Origin: a virus
IMG/VR virus record: IMGVR_UViG_3300036832_000455
Span: 1-64,000 of that record
Strand: one strand, 5' to 3'
Length of the DNA stretch: 64,000 nucleotides
Translations under genes and position numbers: made by a program
Notes under the pieces: model-generated
The model's input: only the letters and a program-made list of their open reading frames with translations
What the model was told of the DNA's origin: nothing
The model's database searches: none
Shown: in pieces, positions 45,448 through 54,018 of the stretch
Position numbering within the stretch: position 1 is the first letter of the stretch
Layout: every line of letters begins with the position of its first letter

Positions 45448-46514
45448 AGCCAGGTGCAGTTGTCAGAGCAGCAGGCGGTAGCGCAGTATCGACTACTGCT
45501 CCGCCAGATAAGGTCAACCCGTCAACGCCTGCAGACGGCAAAACAAGGACGGCTGGTGGTATCAGTTCTACAGCGACTACTGCTGCAGCCTCAATCACGC
45601 AACCGGCAGGAACTACATCCAACCCAGGCTTCGTTATTCCTGTTAAGCGACCGTCGTTACCCTATCTCAAGGCACTATTCTACGGAGAGTACGGAGCAGG
45701 AAAGACGCACCTCTGCGGGACTAGCATCTCGGTACAGGGGATGAACGATGTGCTGATGATCTCAGCCGAGGGAGGTGATCTGACGCTACACGATCCTGAC
45801 GAGCAGCATGACTTCGACAAGATCGATGTCACGAAGGTTACGGACTATAAGACCGTAGCACGTGTGTACGATTACCTCAAAGCGCATTGCGCCGTACGTG
45901 ACAAGCCCGACGAAGAATCACAAGCCCGACTACTGCGTCTGCAGAAGATCGTCATGCCAGACATGAGCGAACTGGACCGCGTGCGCCGTTACAGGACGGT
46001 CATCATCGACAGTCTGACAGAGGTCGAAGCCTACTGCATGAACCAGCTGACGGGCGTAAACGATGCCACTCGTATGGACGAAGAAGTGAGCTCCCCCGAG
46101 TGGGCACAGTATCGTCAGCAGCATACAATGCTTCAACGGCTCATCCGTAACTTCCGGGACCTTCCAATGCATGTGCTATTCACAGCGGCGAGAGGTTACA
46201 TCCAGGATGAACTGAAGCGCCAGTTGTTCTCGCCTATGATGACAGGTAAGCTTAGCTCGAACATCCAAGGCTTTATGGACGTAGTTGGCTACCTCGTCAT
46301 AGGCCAAGCAGAAGACGACAGACCGGCTCCGCGGCGGCTGTACGTTCAGCCTGCAGCTCGTTTCGCAGCGAAGTGCAGGCTTAAGGGATTCCGCGGTGCC
46401 TACTTCGACGATCCCACTATGGGTCAGATTCTGACACGTAGTGGATTGTTGAAAGCAGCAGTACCTCAACCAACACGGGTAGAGCCTGCTGCCATGACGA
46501 AGGTGACAGCCTAA
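45342..46514 (+). CDS. Sak4-like RecA-fold recombination ATPase
   Basis: A GTG start (45342) with GAGGAG upstream lies within the end of the nuclease gene; the frame is open to 46514, giving 390 residues. The first ~100 residues are Ser/Thr/Ala-rich and look disordered. Then an AAA_24/RecA-like core: Walker A FYGEYGAGKTH (~113-123), Walker B YRTVIIDSLTE (~215-225), VLFTAARGY sensor region. This is the pattern of Sak4-type single-strand annealing ATPases, usually paired with an ssDNA-binding protein, here the next gene. Confidence 0.75.
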   Translation: MATESEVSSGGTAVPTEAQSQPTNTSQADSNPSALKPGAVVRAAGGSAVSTTAPPDKVNPSTPADGKTRTAGGISSTATTAAASITQPAGTTSNPGFVIPVKRPSLPYLKALFYGEYGAGKTHLCGTSISVQGMNDVLMISAEGGDLTLHDPDEQHDFDKIDVTKVTDYKTVARVYDYLKAHCAVRDKPDEESQARLLRLQKIVMPDMSELDRVRRYRTVIIDSLTEVEAYCMNQLTGVNDATRMDEEVSSPEWAQYRQQHTMLQRLIRNFRDLPMHVLFTAARGYIQDELKRQLFSPMMTGKLSSNIQGFMDVVGYLVIGQAEDDRPAPRRLYVQPAARFAAKCRLKGFRGAYFDDPTMGQILTRSGLLKAAVPQPTRVEPAAMTKVTA

Positions 46515-46570
46515 CACCTCAACCTAAGGCTAGGCCTTAACGGCACTAGAAACAGGAGAAACACACTACC

Positions 46571-47071
46571 ATGAGTGATACTTTTGAAGAGAATGCAGGT
46601 CTCACAACGGAGGATTCGGGTGAGACTCTGTACGTCAGTCTTGGTGACGTAGATGATTCCGGCTTCAAGCCGGTGCCGAGAGGCATCTACGATGTCTCGC
46701 TGTCTCAGCTCGACTACGGGTTCAGCCAGCGGAGCAACAACCCGATGTGGACGTGGATATGGGAGGTTGACGAAGGCGAGTTCGCCGGACGCAAGTTCTT
46801 CTATCACACGGTCTTCAACGAGGGCGGTATGCCGCGAGTCAAGCGGACACTAGCCCGCATCAAGACTGACGATGGGATCGAGGCACAGATCCTCGCAGCC
46901 CCACGCTTCTCGCCAGAGGCCGTTGCCAACGAGGGACAGCTCCTGGGAGCACGTGCACGTCTGCGGATCGACATCCGCAAGTACGAGGGACAGAACCGTA
47001 ACAACGTTCGTGACGTTCTGCCGCCTCAGAGCGCTGGTGGAGGCGGACAGTCCGGCTTCGCTGGAGTCTAA
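46571..47071 (+). CDS. DUF669-like single-stranded DNA-binding protein
   Basis: One hundred and sixty-six residues with AGGAG before the start. Matches DUF669-type phage SSBs: GFKPVPRGIYDVSLSQLDYG, NPMWTWIWEVDEGEFAGRKF, then GQLLGARARLRIDIRKYEGQ with NNVRDVLPP, and a Gly-rich tail. It should coat ssDNA in replication and recombination and act with the Sak4-like ATPase. A strong terminator follows, which fits an abundant product. Confidence 0.78.
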   Translation: MSDTFEENAGLTTEDSGETLYVSLGDVDDSGFKPVPRGIYDVSLSQLDYGFSQRSNNPMWTWIWEVDEGEFAGRKFFYHTVFNEGGMPRVKRTLARIKTDDGIEAQILAAPRFSPEAVANEGQLLGARARLRIDIRKYEGQNRNNVRDVLPPQSAGGGGQSGFAGV

Positions 47072-47083
47072 CGACTACACACG

Positions 47084-47117
47084 GAGGGCGTCCATCACTG
47101 GACGCCCTCTCTTTTTG
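47084..47117 (+). terminator. Terminator after ssDNA-binding protein gene
   Basis: GAGGGCGTCC-ATCACT-GGACGCCCTC then TCTTTTT. A textbook intrinsic terminator; the queC operon beyond it needs readthrough, since no promoter is seen between. Confidence 0.9.
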
Positions 47118-47134
47118 GGAAGGGTGAATACAAA

Positions 47135-47857
47135 ATGATGACGACAAGGGCGTACGTACTGCATAGCGGGGGTGTCGACAGCAGCACCGCTCTAGCGATG
47201 GCCTTAAAGTCACCAGCCGAAAAGGTCATCAGCGTCTCGATCAACTACGGTCAGCGTCACTCAAAAGAGATCGCCTATGCCAAGAGACTATGCGAACATC
47301 TTAATGTTGAGCATATGACGGTCGATATGGCACCGCCCCCAAAGTCCATGCTCACGGATCCATCATCAGCCGTCCCCAAGATGTCGTACGCCGAAATCCA
47401 AGGCATGTCTCCTACTTATGTCCCATTTCGTAACGGCCAACTCTTATCGCGCATAGCTGGCATCGCTCAGGGATGGGTGATGGGAGAAGGCCAAGAGTGG
47501 GATGAGGAGCGCAATGCCACAATTTGGTTTGGAGCGCATGCGGAAGATGCACAGAACTGGGCGTATCCTGATTGCACGCCAGAGTTCATAGGGTCGATGG
47601 CCAGTGCAATCTACATTGGTACATACCACAAGGTACGACTGGTCGCTCCGTTCCAGCATATGACGAAGGACGAGATCGTCGACGTAGGTGACAGAGTGCT
47701 CAAGATCCCATACGAGATGACTTGGAGCTGCTACAAGGGAGAGGAGCTTCATTGTGGTACATGCCCAACATGCATCGCTCGCAAGGAGGCCTTCCACAAA
47801 GCTGGCGTATACGATCTCACCCAGTACGCTGACGCACAACACCTTCAGCTTGATTGA
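47135..47857 (+). CDS. queC: 7-cyano-7-deazaguanine (preQ0) synthase
   Basis: QueC converts 7-carboxy-7-deazaguanine to preQ0 with ATP and ammonia. The 240-residue sequence has the PP-loop SGGVDSST (~11-18), SINYGQRHSKE, PFRNGQLLS, and the C-terminal zinc site CYKGEELHCGTCPTC. No glutamine amidotransferase domain is fused, unlike Gat-QueC of phage 9g. With queD, queE and folE downstream it makes a full preQ0 route. No QueF is present, so the expected base is preQ0 or a derivative rather than preQ1. Confidence 0.92.
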   Translation: MMTTRAYVLHSGGVDSSTALAMALKSPAEKVISVSINYGQRHSKEIAYAKRLCEHLNVEHMTVDMAPPPKSMLTDPSSAVPKMSYAEIQGMSPTYVPFRNGQLLSRIAGIAQGWVMGEGQEWDEERNATIWFGAHAEDAQNWAYPDCTPEFIGSMASAIYIGTYHKVRLVAPFQHMTKDEIVDVGDRVLKIPYEMTWSCYKGEELHCGTCPTCIARKEAFHKAGVYDLTQYADAQHLQLD

Positions 47858-48002
47858 GGTCAGCTGGTCAGCACCACCGCCTAAGAGCTGCTACTTTCCA
47901 TCACGCGCCGCCGCTGTAGAGACAGTGGCAGCTCTGTGGAGCGAAGGTGGAATGTCACTAGAGGGGGCATGGAATGTCGTACAGTATCCGCCGGACAATT
48001 GA
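47850..48002 (+). CDS. Small protein between queC and queD
   Basis: A frame of about 50 residues overlaps the end of queC and the start of queD. No ATG is near its beginning; TTG 47850 is the best guess and lacks an SD, so the start is uncertain. The sequence (SWSAPPPKSCYFPSRAAAVE, then LWSEGGMSLEGAWNVVQ) looks like a real folded domain with a Pro/Ser turn and a helix, not random coding. It could be an accessory of the deazaguanine pathway. Confidence is limited by the missing start. Confidence 0.45.
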   Translation: MIEVSWSAPPPKSCYFPSRAAAVETVAALWSEGGMSLEGAWNVVQYPPDN

Positions 48003-48513
48003 GATCGACATGGGCCATCGTGTGCATACACATGGCAGCAAGTGCTGGAACTTACACGGACACAGATACGTCATCGAAGCAGAAGTCCGCTCAATCGAGC
48101 TCCAACATCAAGGCCACCAGACAGGGATGGTAATGGACTTCGGCTTCCTGAAAGAGTTCATGATGCAGCAGATCCACAACTTCTGCGACCACGGGCTCTG
48201 CATGAGTATTGACGATCCTTGGCTAGCTCGGATGCTCCCCTTTTCGTCCCACCTATACGATAGGGCAAAAGAAGTAGTAGCGTCGGAAGGCTGGTACCAC
48301 GTTGAAGAGCACCGTAAGGATAACCAGACTAAGCTCTTGATCATACCGTTCATCCCTACGGCTGAGAACCTAGCAGAGTTCTGGTTCAAGCGGCTGAAAC
48401 TGCCCATTACACAATATCATCCCAACGTCACTCTGGAGAAGATGTACGTATGGGAGACGCCCAATAGTGTGGCGATATACCCTACTCGAGCAACCCCGTA
48501 TGCAGAGGTATGA
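47974..48513 (+). CDS. queD: 6-carboxytetrahydropterin synthase
   Basis: QueD forms 6-carboxy-5,6,7,8-tetrahydropterin from dihydroneopterin triphosphate, the second step to preQ0. Motifs in the 179 residues: MGHRVHTHGSKCWNLHGHRY (zinc His and catalytic Cys), MVMDFGFLKEFM, FCDHGLCM (in place of LDH..LN) and PTAENLAEFWF. An insert of ~25 residues between the DH motif and the end makes it longer than most QueD. Overlaps the preceding small frame and ends one base before queE. Confidence 0.9.
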   Translation: MSYSIRRTIEIDMGHRVHTHGSKCWNLHGHRYVIEAEVRSIELQHQGHQTGMVMDFGFLKEFMMQQIHNFCDHGLCMSIDDPWLARMLPFSSHLYDRAKEVVASEGWYHVEEHRKDNQTKLLIIPFIPTAENLAEFWFKRLKLPITQYHPNVTLEKMYVWETPNSVAIYPTRATPYAEV

Positions 48514-48514
48514 G

Positions 48515-49243
48515 ATGCCTGATAAGTTCCTCGTGTCCGAGATATTCGGACCTACCATACAAGGAGAGGGCGCGCTTATTGGGCAAACGAGCCATTTTGT
48601 CCGATTCGCAGGTTGCAGCTATCGCTGCATATGGTGCGACAGCATGCACGCTGTGGACCCAGATCTCATACACCAAACTGCGGAACGGCTCGACACGGAT
48701 GAGATCATAACGAGACTCAAAGACTTACCTAACTCCTACTTTGCCCAGTGGGTCACGCTGAGCGGAGGAGATCCAGTCCATTGGGATCTGGACGATCTGG
48801 TAAGCTTAATGCCGGACACTCTGAAGATAGCCGTAGAGACGCAAGGGGCGTTCTATAAGCCATGGCTCAGAGATTGTGAGCTGGTTACTTGTAGCCCTAA
48901 GCCACCATCCTCAGGTATGTCGAACCGAACCGACTACGCAGTCCTCGACGAATATGTCCATAAACTCGAGCGCCTGGTTTTCAAGGTCGTGATCTTTGAC
49001 GAGGACGATCTAGAGTTTGCCATACGCATTCACCTGAGGTATCCAAACACTCCGTTCTATCTTTCGTCTGGTACGCCAGTACACGATAATGAACGTAATG
49101 GGTTCCTCATGACCGAAGAAGTCATGGAACGATACCGATGGCTTGTCGAAACGTTACTGCGCATAGACTGCCGCGACCTGTGGGATGTTACAGTGCTGCC
49201 GCAGATGCACTCAATGATCTGGGGAAACAAGAAGGGCAAATAG
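48515..49243 (+). CDS. queE: 7-carboxy-7-deazaguanine synthase (radical SAM)
   Basis: ATG 48515 has AGAGG at 6 bases and follows the queD stop by one base; an upstream ATG at 48500 is also in frame. Two hundred and forty-two residues. QueE motifs: SEIFGPTIQGEGALIG, HFVRFAGCSYRCIWCD with the CX3CX2C radical-SAM cluster, VTLSGGDP, and VETQGAF. It makes 7-carboxy-7-deazaguanine, the QueC substrate. The next gene (folE) starts 11 bases after it. Confidence 0.92.
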   Translation: MPDKFLVSEIFGPTIQGEGALIGQTSHFVRFAGCSYRCIWCDSMHAVDPDLIHQTAERLDTDEIITRLKDLPNSYFAQWVTLSGGDPVHWDLDDLVSLMPDTLKIAVETQGAFYKPWLRDCELVTCSPKPPSSGMSNRTDYAVLDEYVHKLERLVFKVVIFDEDDLEFAIRIHLRYPNTPFYLSSGTPVHDNERNGFLMTEEVMERYRWLVETLLRIDCRDLWDVTVLPQMHSMIWGNKKGK

Positions 49244-49253
49244 GGAAACGAAC

Positions 49254-49856
49254 ATGCACGATCTTTTGGAAGACATGACTGATCTGCCACTGGACCTTGA
49301 GAGCATCGTCAGGCTGTTACTGAAGAAGACCTACAAGTACAAGCTCACATCGGAAGCGTACGAGAAGACCCCACAAAGGGTGCTACGGTACCTGCAGGAG
49401 TTCAACCAGGACTTCGACGTAACCCAAGTACTGGGAGAGATGTTCGAAGGCCCTATGGTTGAGGGCATCCATGGACTTGTCGTGCAAAGTAATATCCCGT
49501 TCCGAATGATGTGCGAGCACCATTTACTCCCGGCAACTGGTAGTGCCTACCTGGGCTACATCCCAGACGGTCAAGTCGTGGGCTTATCAAAGCTAGCACG
49601 ACTAGTCGACGCGGTCGCAACTCACAAGCCTAGCATGCAGGAGAGGATCTGCGAGGAGATTGCCAACATCCTCGACAAACACACCCATGCAAAGGGGGTC
49701 ATCTGTGTTATTGATTCCATGCACACTTGTATGGCTTGCCGCGGCATCAATACACCTGAAGTGGTCTCCACCACCTCCTGCGTGCGAGGGGTGTTTCGAG
49801 ACGTGCCAGCTGCTCGTAGCGAGTTCTTCAGCATCATCAACCGAGCCAGAAAGTAG
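49254..49856 (+). CDS. folE: GTP cyclohydrolase I
   Basis: The first enzyme of the preQ0 pathway, GTP to dihydroneopterin triphosphate. Two hundred residues: the substrate and zinc motifs MMCEHHLLPATGSAYLGYIP, GLSKLARLVD, HTCMACRGIN and the end SEFFSIINRARK. Adjacent FolE-QueD-QueE-QueC form a complete, self-contained pathway from GTP. The order is conserved in several phages with deazaguanine DNA. Confidence 0.93.
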   Translation: MHDLLEDMTDLPLDLESIVRLLLKKTYKYKLTSEAYEKTPQRVLRYLQEFNQDFDVTQVLGEMFEGPMVEGIHGLVVQSNIPFRMMCEHHLLPATGSAYLGYIPDGQVVGLSKLARLVDAVATHKPSMQERICEEIANILDKHTHAKGVICVIDSMHTCMACRGINTPEVVSTTSCVRGVFRDVPAARSEFFSIINRARK

Positions 49857-49865
49857 GAGCAACAC

Positions 49866-50096
49866 ATGTCAGATCGTATCGACTCAACCTCGGATCGGCG
49901 GACGGAAAACAACGTGATGCGTCACGAGTATCGGATCCTGAGCGATCCCGAGAAGCAACAAATGCAGAACATCAAAGACATGGGTGTAGCCTTCTACAAG
50001 GCTGTCCACGATCTGGGGGAGACCAGAGAAGTTTCATTGGCTAAGACCAAGATCGAAGAGGCTGTGATGTGGGCTGTGAAGCACATAACTAAGTAA
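49866..50096 (+). CDS. Acb2/Tad1-like cyclic nucleotide sponge candidate
   Basis: This 76-residue protein has a start NVMRHEYRILSDPEKQQMQN, IKDMGVAFYKAVHDLG, then TREVSLAKTKIEEAVMWAVK, which matches the helical hairpin of proteins annotated as Acb2/Tad1 domain (T4 Vs.4 family). That family binds cyclic di- and trinucleotides and blocks CBASS and related defence. No catalytic residues are expected. Between folE and the dpdA-like gene, it would add a second anti-defence layer to modified DNA. Assignment is from motif memory; a profile search is needed. Confidence 0.7.
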   Translation: MSDRIDSTSDRRTENNVMRHEYRILSDPEKQQMQNIKDMGVAFYKAVHDLGETREVSLAKTKIEEAVMWAVKHITK

Positions 50097-50109
50097 GGGT
50101 AACACGGCA

Positions 50110-50295
50110 ATGCCAGAACGTAAAAGAGAGCTCTGTGACATCGGAGGGGAAATCATGTTCGAGACAGAGAAGGCCTACAGGTTCTACGATGGCGGCAAGG
50201 AAGAATGGCTCCCTAAGAGCCAGTGCGAATGGGACCCTGACAGCAAGACTATGACGATGCCTGAGTGGCTCGCCAAAGAGAAGGGGTTCATATAA
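50110..50295 (+). CDS. Small conserved-type phage protein
   Basis: Sixty-one residues: IMFETEKAYRFYDGGKEEWL, PKSQCEWDPDSKTMTMPEWL, AKEKGFI. The pattern (E..KAY.F.DG..E.WLPKSQ.EW) resembles small proteins often found in phage genomes with no known role. Ends 3 bases before the dpdA-like gene, so probably co-translated. It may be an accessory of the modification cluster, unproven. Confidence 0.6.
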   Translation: MPERKRELCDIGGEIMFETEKAYRFYDGGKEEWLPKSQCEWDPDSKTMTMPEWLAKEKGFI

Positions 50296-50298
50296 GCA

Positions 50299-51159
50299 AT
50301 GGCACAATTTGCACCGGTAGCCCCTCCTAATGTACTACGAAGCCTTAGGGATCTTGGAGATACTATTGTTGGGCGTTACCACTTACTGCTCGCTCATGAT
50401 GTTGTTGCACGACCTCACCTCTACAAGGATCTACTACCTGATGGTAGCTTTGTCATCATGGACAATAGCATTATTGAGCTGGGGCATCCAGTCGATGCTC
50501 CGACCATGAAGCGAGCCCTTGAGATCGTTCCGTCCAACGTCGTAGTCTTACCTGACGTGATTAAGGACTACGACCAGACATTAGAGCTGAGCTTCATGGC
50601 AGCCGATCAGTACAGTAAGTTCGTCGATCCGGCCAAAACGAAATACATGGCTGTGCCACAAGGGCAGACTCGAGCTGAAATAATCAAGTCGGCCTTGGAG
50701 CTTGCGTACATCGACAATGTAGGGTGTTGGGGGATACCAAGACACATCACGTCGTGGGAAGGAACTAGAATGGATTTCATCAAGTGGATCTGGGAGAAGC
50801 AAGAGACCAGACTCAAGAGTAGCCGCTGGGGACCATTCATTCACTTACTTGGATTCTCAGAGAACATGGAGGATGATCTCAAGTGCAGTCACCTAAGCGG
50901 TGTGCTGGGGATTGACTCGGCCGTACCTGTGAGGATGGGGCAGAACAAACAGATCATACAGAGAACCCAACAAGCTCACGCCCCTCGAGATGACTGGTGG
51001 AGCCGAGCGAGCAGTGACATACAAGCCGAGACGATTGCGAATCTCAGTCTAGTCCGAACATGGCTCCAGCTCGAGATACCAAGGTTAGCCTATCCACAGC
51101 TCGCTCAGGTACAAGAACAAAGTCAGAGGATCAAGGAACCAGCCTCGAGGCTGCTCTAA
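50299..51159 (+). CDS. DpdA-like DNA transglycosylase (TGT fold)
   Basis: DpdA exchanges guanine in DNA for preQ0. The 286-residue sequence has the pattern of phage DpdA relatives: SFVIMDNSIIELG, VVVLPDVIKDYDQTLE with a candidate catalytic Asp, VGCWGIPRHITSW, PFIHLLGFSEN and LGIDSAVPVR. It is shorter than bacterial TGT and lacks the C-terminal CxCxxC zinc site, as in phage enzymes. Together with queC, queD, queE and folE this predicts deazaguanine in phage DNA. Which base exactly cannot be read from the sequence. Confidence 0.75.
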   Translation: MAQFAPVAPPNVLRSLRDLGDTIVGRYHLLLAHDVVARPHLYKDLLPDGSFVIMDNSIIELGHPVDAPTMKRALEIVPSNVVVLPDVIKDYDQTLELSFMAADQYSKFVDPAKTKYMAVPQGQTRAEIIKSALELAYIDNVGCWGIPRHITSWEGTRMDFIKWIWEKQETRLKSSRWGPFIHLLGFSENMEDDLKCSHLSGVLGIDSAVPVRMGQNKQIIQRTQQAHAPRDDWWSRASSDIQAETIANLSLVRTWLQLEIPRLAYPQLAQVQEQSQRIKEPASRLL

Positions 51160-51283
51160 ATGCAGATCGGGAGCATTGAGATTCCACTGGCTAGTTCTCC
51201 CCCGCTTAGGGAATTTTTTCCTAGCTAGGCATTTATTCCGTTACGGACCGAAGAAACAGACGAGGAAACAGGAAGGATAACTA
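51160..51283. other. Short intergenic region before DNA polymerase
   Basis: Contains TCCC-CCGCTTA-GGGA followed by TTTTTT (about 51197-51218), a weak terminator candidate, and TCCTAGCTAGG just after. AGGAAGGA precedes the polymerase start. Confidence 0.4.
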
Positions 51284-53959
51284 ATGAAGCTTGCAGGGCC
51301 GCAACCTAAGTATGCAACAGAACGGCTAGCCTGCCCAGACTGCCCATACGGAGGGCCAAGATGTGGAAGCCGGGGGAATCCCGCCGCCCCGATCGTGTTC
51401 GTTGGTGAAGCGCCCGGTCAACAAGAGATCCAACACGGTATTCCACTAGTAGGTCCATCAGGGGAAGTCTTCTGGCAGACGCTTGCTAAGGAGTACGATG
51501 GATGTCTAGACGACGTACTGATACTGAACGCCTGTCAGTGCCTCCCCCCTCGAACGAAGGATACGCAAAAGAACCTAGCCGTCGTCGCAAGAGCCGCTCA
51601 GGCTTGCTCAGTTCGATTGAGGCAGCAGGTATTACAATACCCCCGCCGTTTAGTAGTTGCGATGGGCAACTTTGCATTACGCTCGCTGACTGGGAACTAT
51701 GGCTACAAGATCACGCAAATTCGTGGTCAGCTCTTAAGGAGCGACCTAGCATCAGCTGGGCTGCTTCCTGTCATCCACCCGGCTGCCCTGCTGAGGGGTA
51801 CTGGATCCTATCGACTGTTCAAGGAGGATCTCCGCTACGCATCGTCATTGTTGGCAGGTGGACCGCGAAGAAAGGAAGTGACACCACGCTACCTCACACT
51901 GAGGAACAAGTATCAAGTCTCTCAGATGGTTAGCGTGTTGAAAAACAACACATATATCGCGTGCGATACAGAGACAGGGGGGTTCAATCACATTACCGAT
52001 GAAATCCTCGCTGTGGGCTTTTGTAGCGTTCCTGATCTTGTTTATATCGTTCCTGGAGAGCTTGTTCAGCACACTGCTCCGCTGTTTGAAGGATCCTCCA
52101 GATTCATCTGGCACAACGGCAAGTTCGACATGCGATTCATGCGACGAGAAGTAGGCGAACAGGCTCGCTGCGATGAGGATACCATGCTCCTCAGTTACAC
52201 GCTGGACGAGCAAGGAGGCATACACGATCTAGAGCAGGTCTCGAACGACCTGATAGGCGCTCCTGACTACAAGCACATGCTCAAGCCGTACTTGCCGAAC
52301 AGAAAGACCAGCTTCAGAGTCATTCCCAAGCCCATACTCTACCATTACCTTGCACTTGACACAAGCAACACCAGGCAGATCTTTGACGTCCTACGACCTC
52401 GAGTCGCATCTGATCCTAACACAGAGAAGCTCTACACCAGGACGTTGATGCCAGCAGCTGAGTTCCTATACGCTGTCGAGACGAGAGGCATGATGGTTTG
52501 CCCCAATAGGGTAAAGCATCAGGACAAAGTATTACAGGCCGACATAGACTTGGCCTACAATACTATGCAACATGTAGCGGCACGATCGGGATTCAACGCC
52601 GATATCAACCCAAACAGTCCTCTGCAGTTGCAACATCTCTTCTGGGACATACTGAAGCTGAAGCAGCCTAAGGCTGGAGACAGGAGCACTAGGCGAGAAA
52701 TTTTAGACAAGCTCCCTCCACACCCGGCCGTAGTAGCACTGAAGAACTTTCGCAAGGCCGCCAAGGCGAAGTCGACATACGTGACCTCACTTGAAAGGAA
52801 TGTAAATGTTGACGGTCGTGTGCACCCTACGTTCCTCATTCACGGTACCAGAACAGGACGGCTGTCAAGTCGCGGACCTAACATGCAAAATATACCCCGG
52901 GGTACAAGTATCCGGGGGATGTATATGGCGCCGCCTGGACACGTGTTCATTAAGGCCGATCTCAACCAAGCTGAGCTTCGGAGCCTGGCGGTCCTCTCTG
53001 GGGACGATTACTTGCTCGGCGTATATGCCCCTGGCAGCCGTCGCAAGCTTCATCACGAGACTGCGGAGGAGTTTTACCCGGGATGGATCTCGCGAGGGCG
53101 AGACAAAACCTATGAAGGGTACGAACAGATCATAAGGGCGAAGGCTGTAAACTTCGGTATAGTGTATGGCCGACAGGCGCCATCGATTGCCGAGGAGTTC
53201 AAGATCCCTCTGCCTGTTGCGCAGGGCTTCATAGACAAGTGGGCCAACCGTTCGCCTAAAGCTTGGGCGTTCATGGCTCGATGCCGTAACGCACCAATCA
53301 AGGGACAGAACCTCATTACAGTGTTCGGACGACGAAAGCGTCATTGGCTAGTGACGCGAGAGAACGTCAACAGTCTGCAGAACGAGGCAAGCAACTTCCC
53401 GCATCAATCGATGTCCCATGACATCTGCTTACACGGTGGGATGAAGGCTGCTCCTCTGCTCAAACCGTATGGTGTGTTCCCCTGCAACGAAGTACACGAC
53501 GAGGTTATGTTCGAGTGTCCAGACATCCCAGAGCTCATCGCGTTCGCCAAGTATGTGATCGTCAAGTGTATGGAATCAATCGCGCCAGCTTGGGGATTGA
53601 CACAGATCCCGTTCTTAGCTGAAGCAGATGTAGGCCGCCGTTGGAATATCTACCGGAATCCAAAGGAGTTCCCCTATGACTATGTACTGCCCATCCATCA
53701 TGACGGCAACGGATCCACAGACCGCTGGTGGGAGCCAAGCGCCGAAGTGCTTAGTGCGATCAGAGCTAGCCAAGGTAACTCTGAACTACTGGTACCTAAG
53801 CAAGTTATGCCTGCATCCGGACTCATTATGGGAACGGCCAACAGTTACCAGGGCGTTGACCGAGATCCTGGAGATGAGGACTGGGCAGAAGATGACCCCA
53901 CGCTTATATGGGGTCCTCTCCCAGCTAGCGAACTGGATAGTGGGGACACCGCACCATGA
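51284..53959 (+). CDS. DNA polymerase I with N-terminal uracil-DNA-glycosylase-like domain
   Basis: The 891-residue replicative polymerase has a family 4/5 UDG-like domain at residues 1-190 (Cys17, Cys20 and Cys27 in CPDCPYGGPRC; VFVGEAPGQQE; LPVIHPAALL), a 3'-5' exonuclease at ~222-370 (ACDTETGG, HNGKFDMRFM, YHYLALD), and family A polymerase motifs: A IKADLNQAELRS (~556), B IRAKAVNFGIVYGR (~617), C NEVHDEVMFE (~735). The C-terminal ~90 residues are acidic and unassigned. Whether the UDG part is active is unclear. Confidence 0.9.
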   Translation: MKLAGPQPKYATERLACPDCPYGGPRCGSRGNPAAPIVFVGEAPGQQEIQHGIPLVGPSGEVFWQTLAKEYDGCLDDVLILNACQCLPPRTKDTQKNLAVVARAAQACSVRLRQQVLQYPRRLVVAMGNFALRSLTGNYGYKITQIRGQLLRSDLASAGLLPVIHPAALLRGTGSYRLFKEDLRYASSLLAGGPRRKEVTPRYLTLRNKYQVSQMVSVLKNNTYIACDTETGGFNHITDEILAVGFCSVPDLVYIVPGELVQHTAPLFEGSSRFIWHNGKFDMRFMRREVGEQARCDEDTMLLSYTLDEQGGIHDLEQVSNDLIGAPDYKHMLKPYLPNRKTSFRVIPKPILYHYLALDTSNTRQIFDVLRPRVASDPNTEKLYTRTLMPAAEFLYAVETRGMMVCPNRVKHQDKVLQADIDLAYNTMQHVAARSGFNADINPNSPLQLQHLFWDILKLKQPKAGDRSTRREILDKLPPHPAVVALKNFRKAAKAKSTYVTSLERNVNVDGRVHPTFLIHGTRTGRLSSRGPNMQNIPRGTSIRGMYMAPPGHVFIKADLNQAELRSLAVLSGDDYLLGVYAPGSRRKLHHETAEEFYPGWISRGRDKTYEGYEQIIRAKAVNFGIVYGRQAPSIAEEFKIPLPVAQGFIDKWANRSPKAWAFMARCRNAPIKGQNLITVFGRRKRHWLVTRENVNSLQNEASNFPHQSMSHDICLHGGMKAAPLLKPYGVFPCNEVHDEVMFECPDIPELIAFAKYVIVKCMESIAPAWGLTQIPFLAEADVGRRWNIYRNPKEFPYDYVLPIHHDGNGSTDRWWEPSAEVLSAIRASQGNSELLVPKQVMPASGLIMGTANSYQGVDRDPGDEDWAEDDPTLIWGPLPASELDSGDTAP

Positions 53960-53980
53960 CGCAGCGTAGGTGCTAAAAAG

Positions 53981-54002
53981 AGGGGGACCGTGAGGTCCCC
54001 CT
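53981..54002 (+). terminator. Terminator after polymerase gene
   Basis: AGGGGGACC-GTGA-GGTCCCCCT then TAGTT. The hairpin would serve both directions where the two arms converge. Confidence 0.75.
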
Positions 54003-54018
54003 TAGTTGTAGCACATCT

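Noticed and set aside
47135-47857. QueC as a Gat-QueC fusion
   Set aside because: The protein has normal QueC length and ends after the zinc site; no glutamine amidotransferase domain is present on either side.
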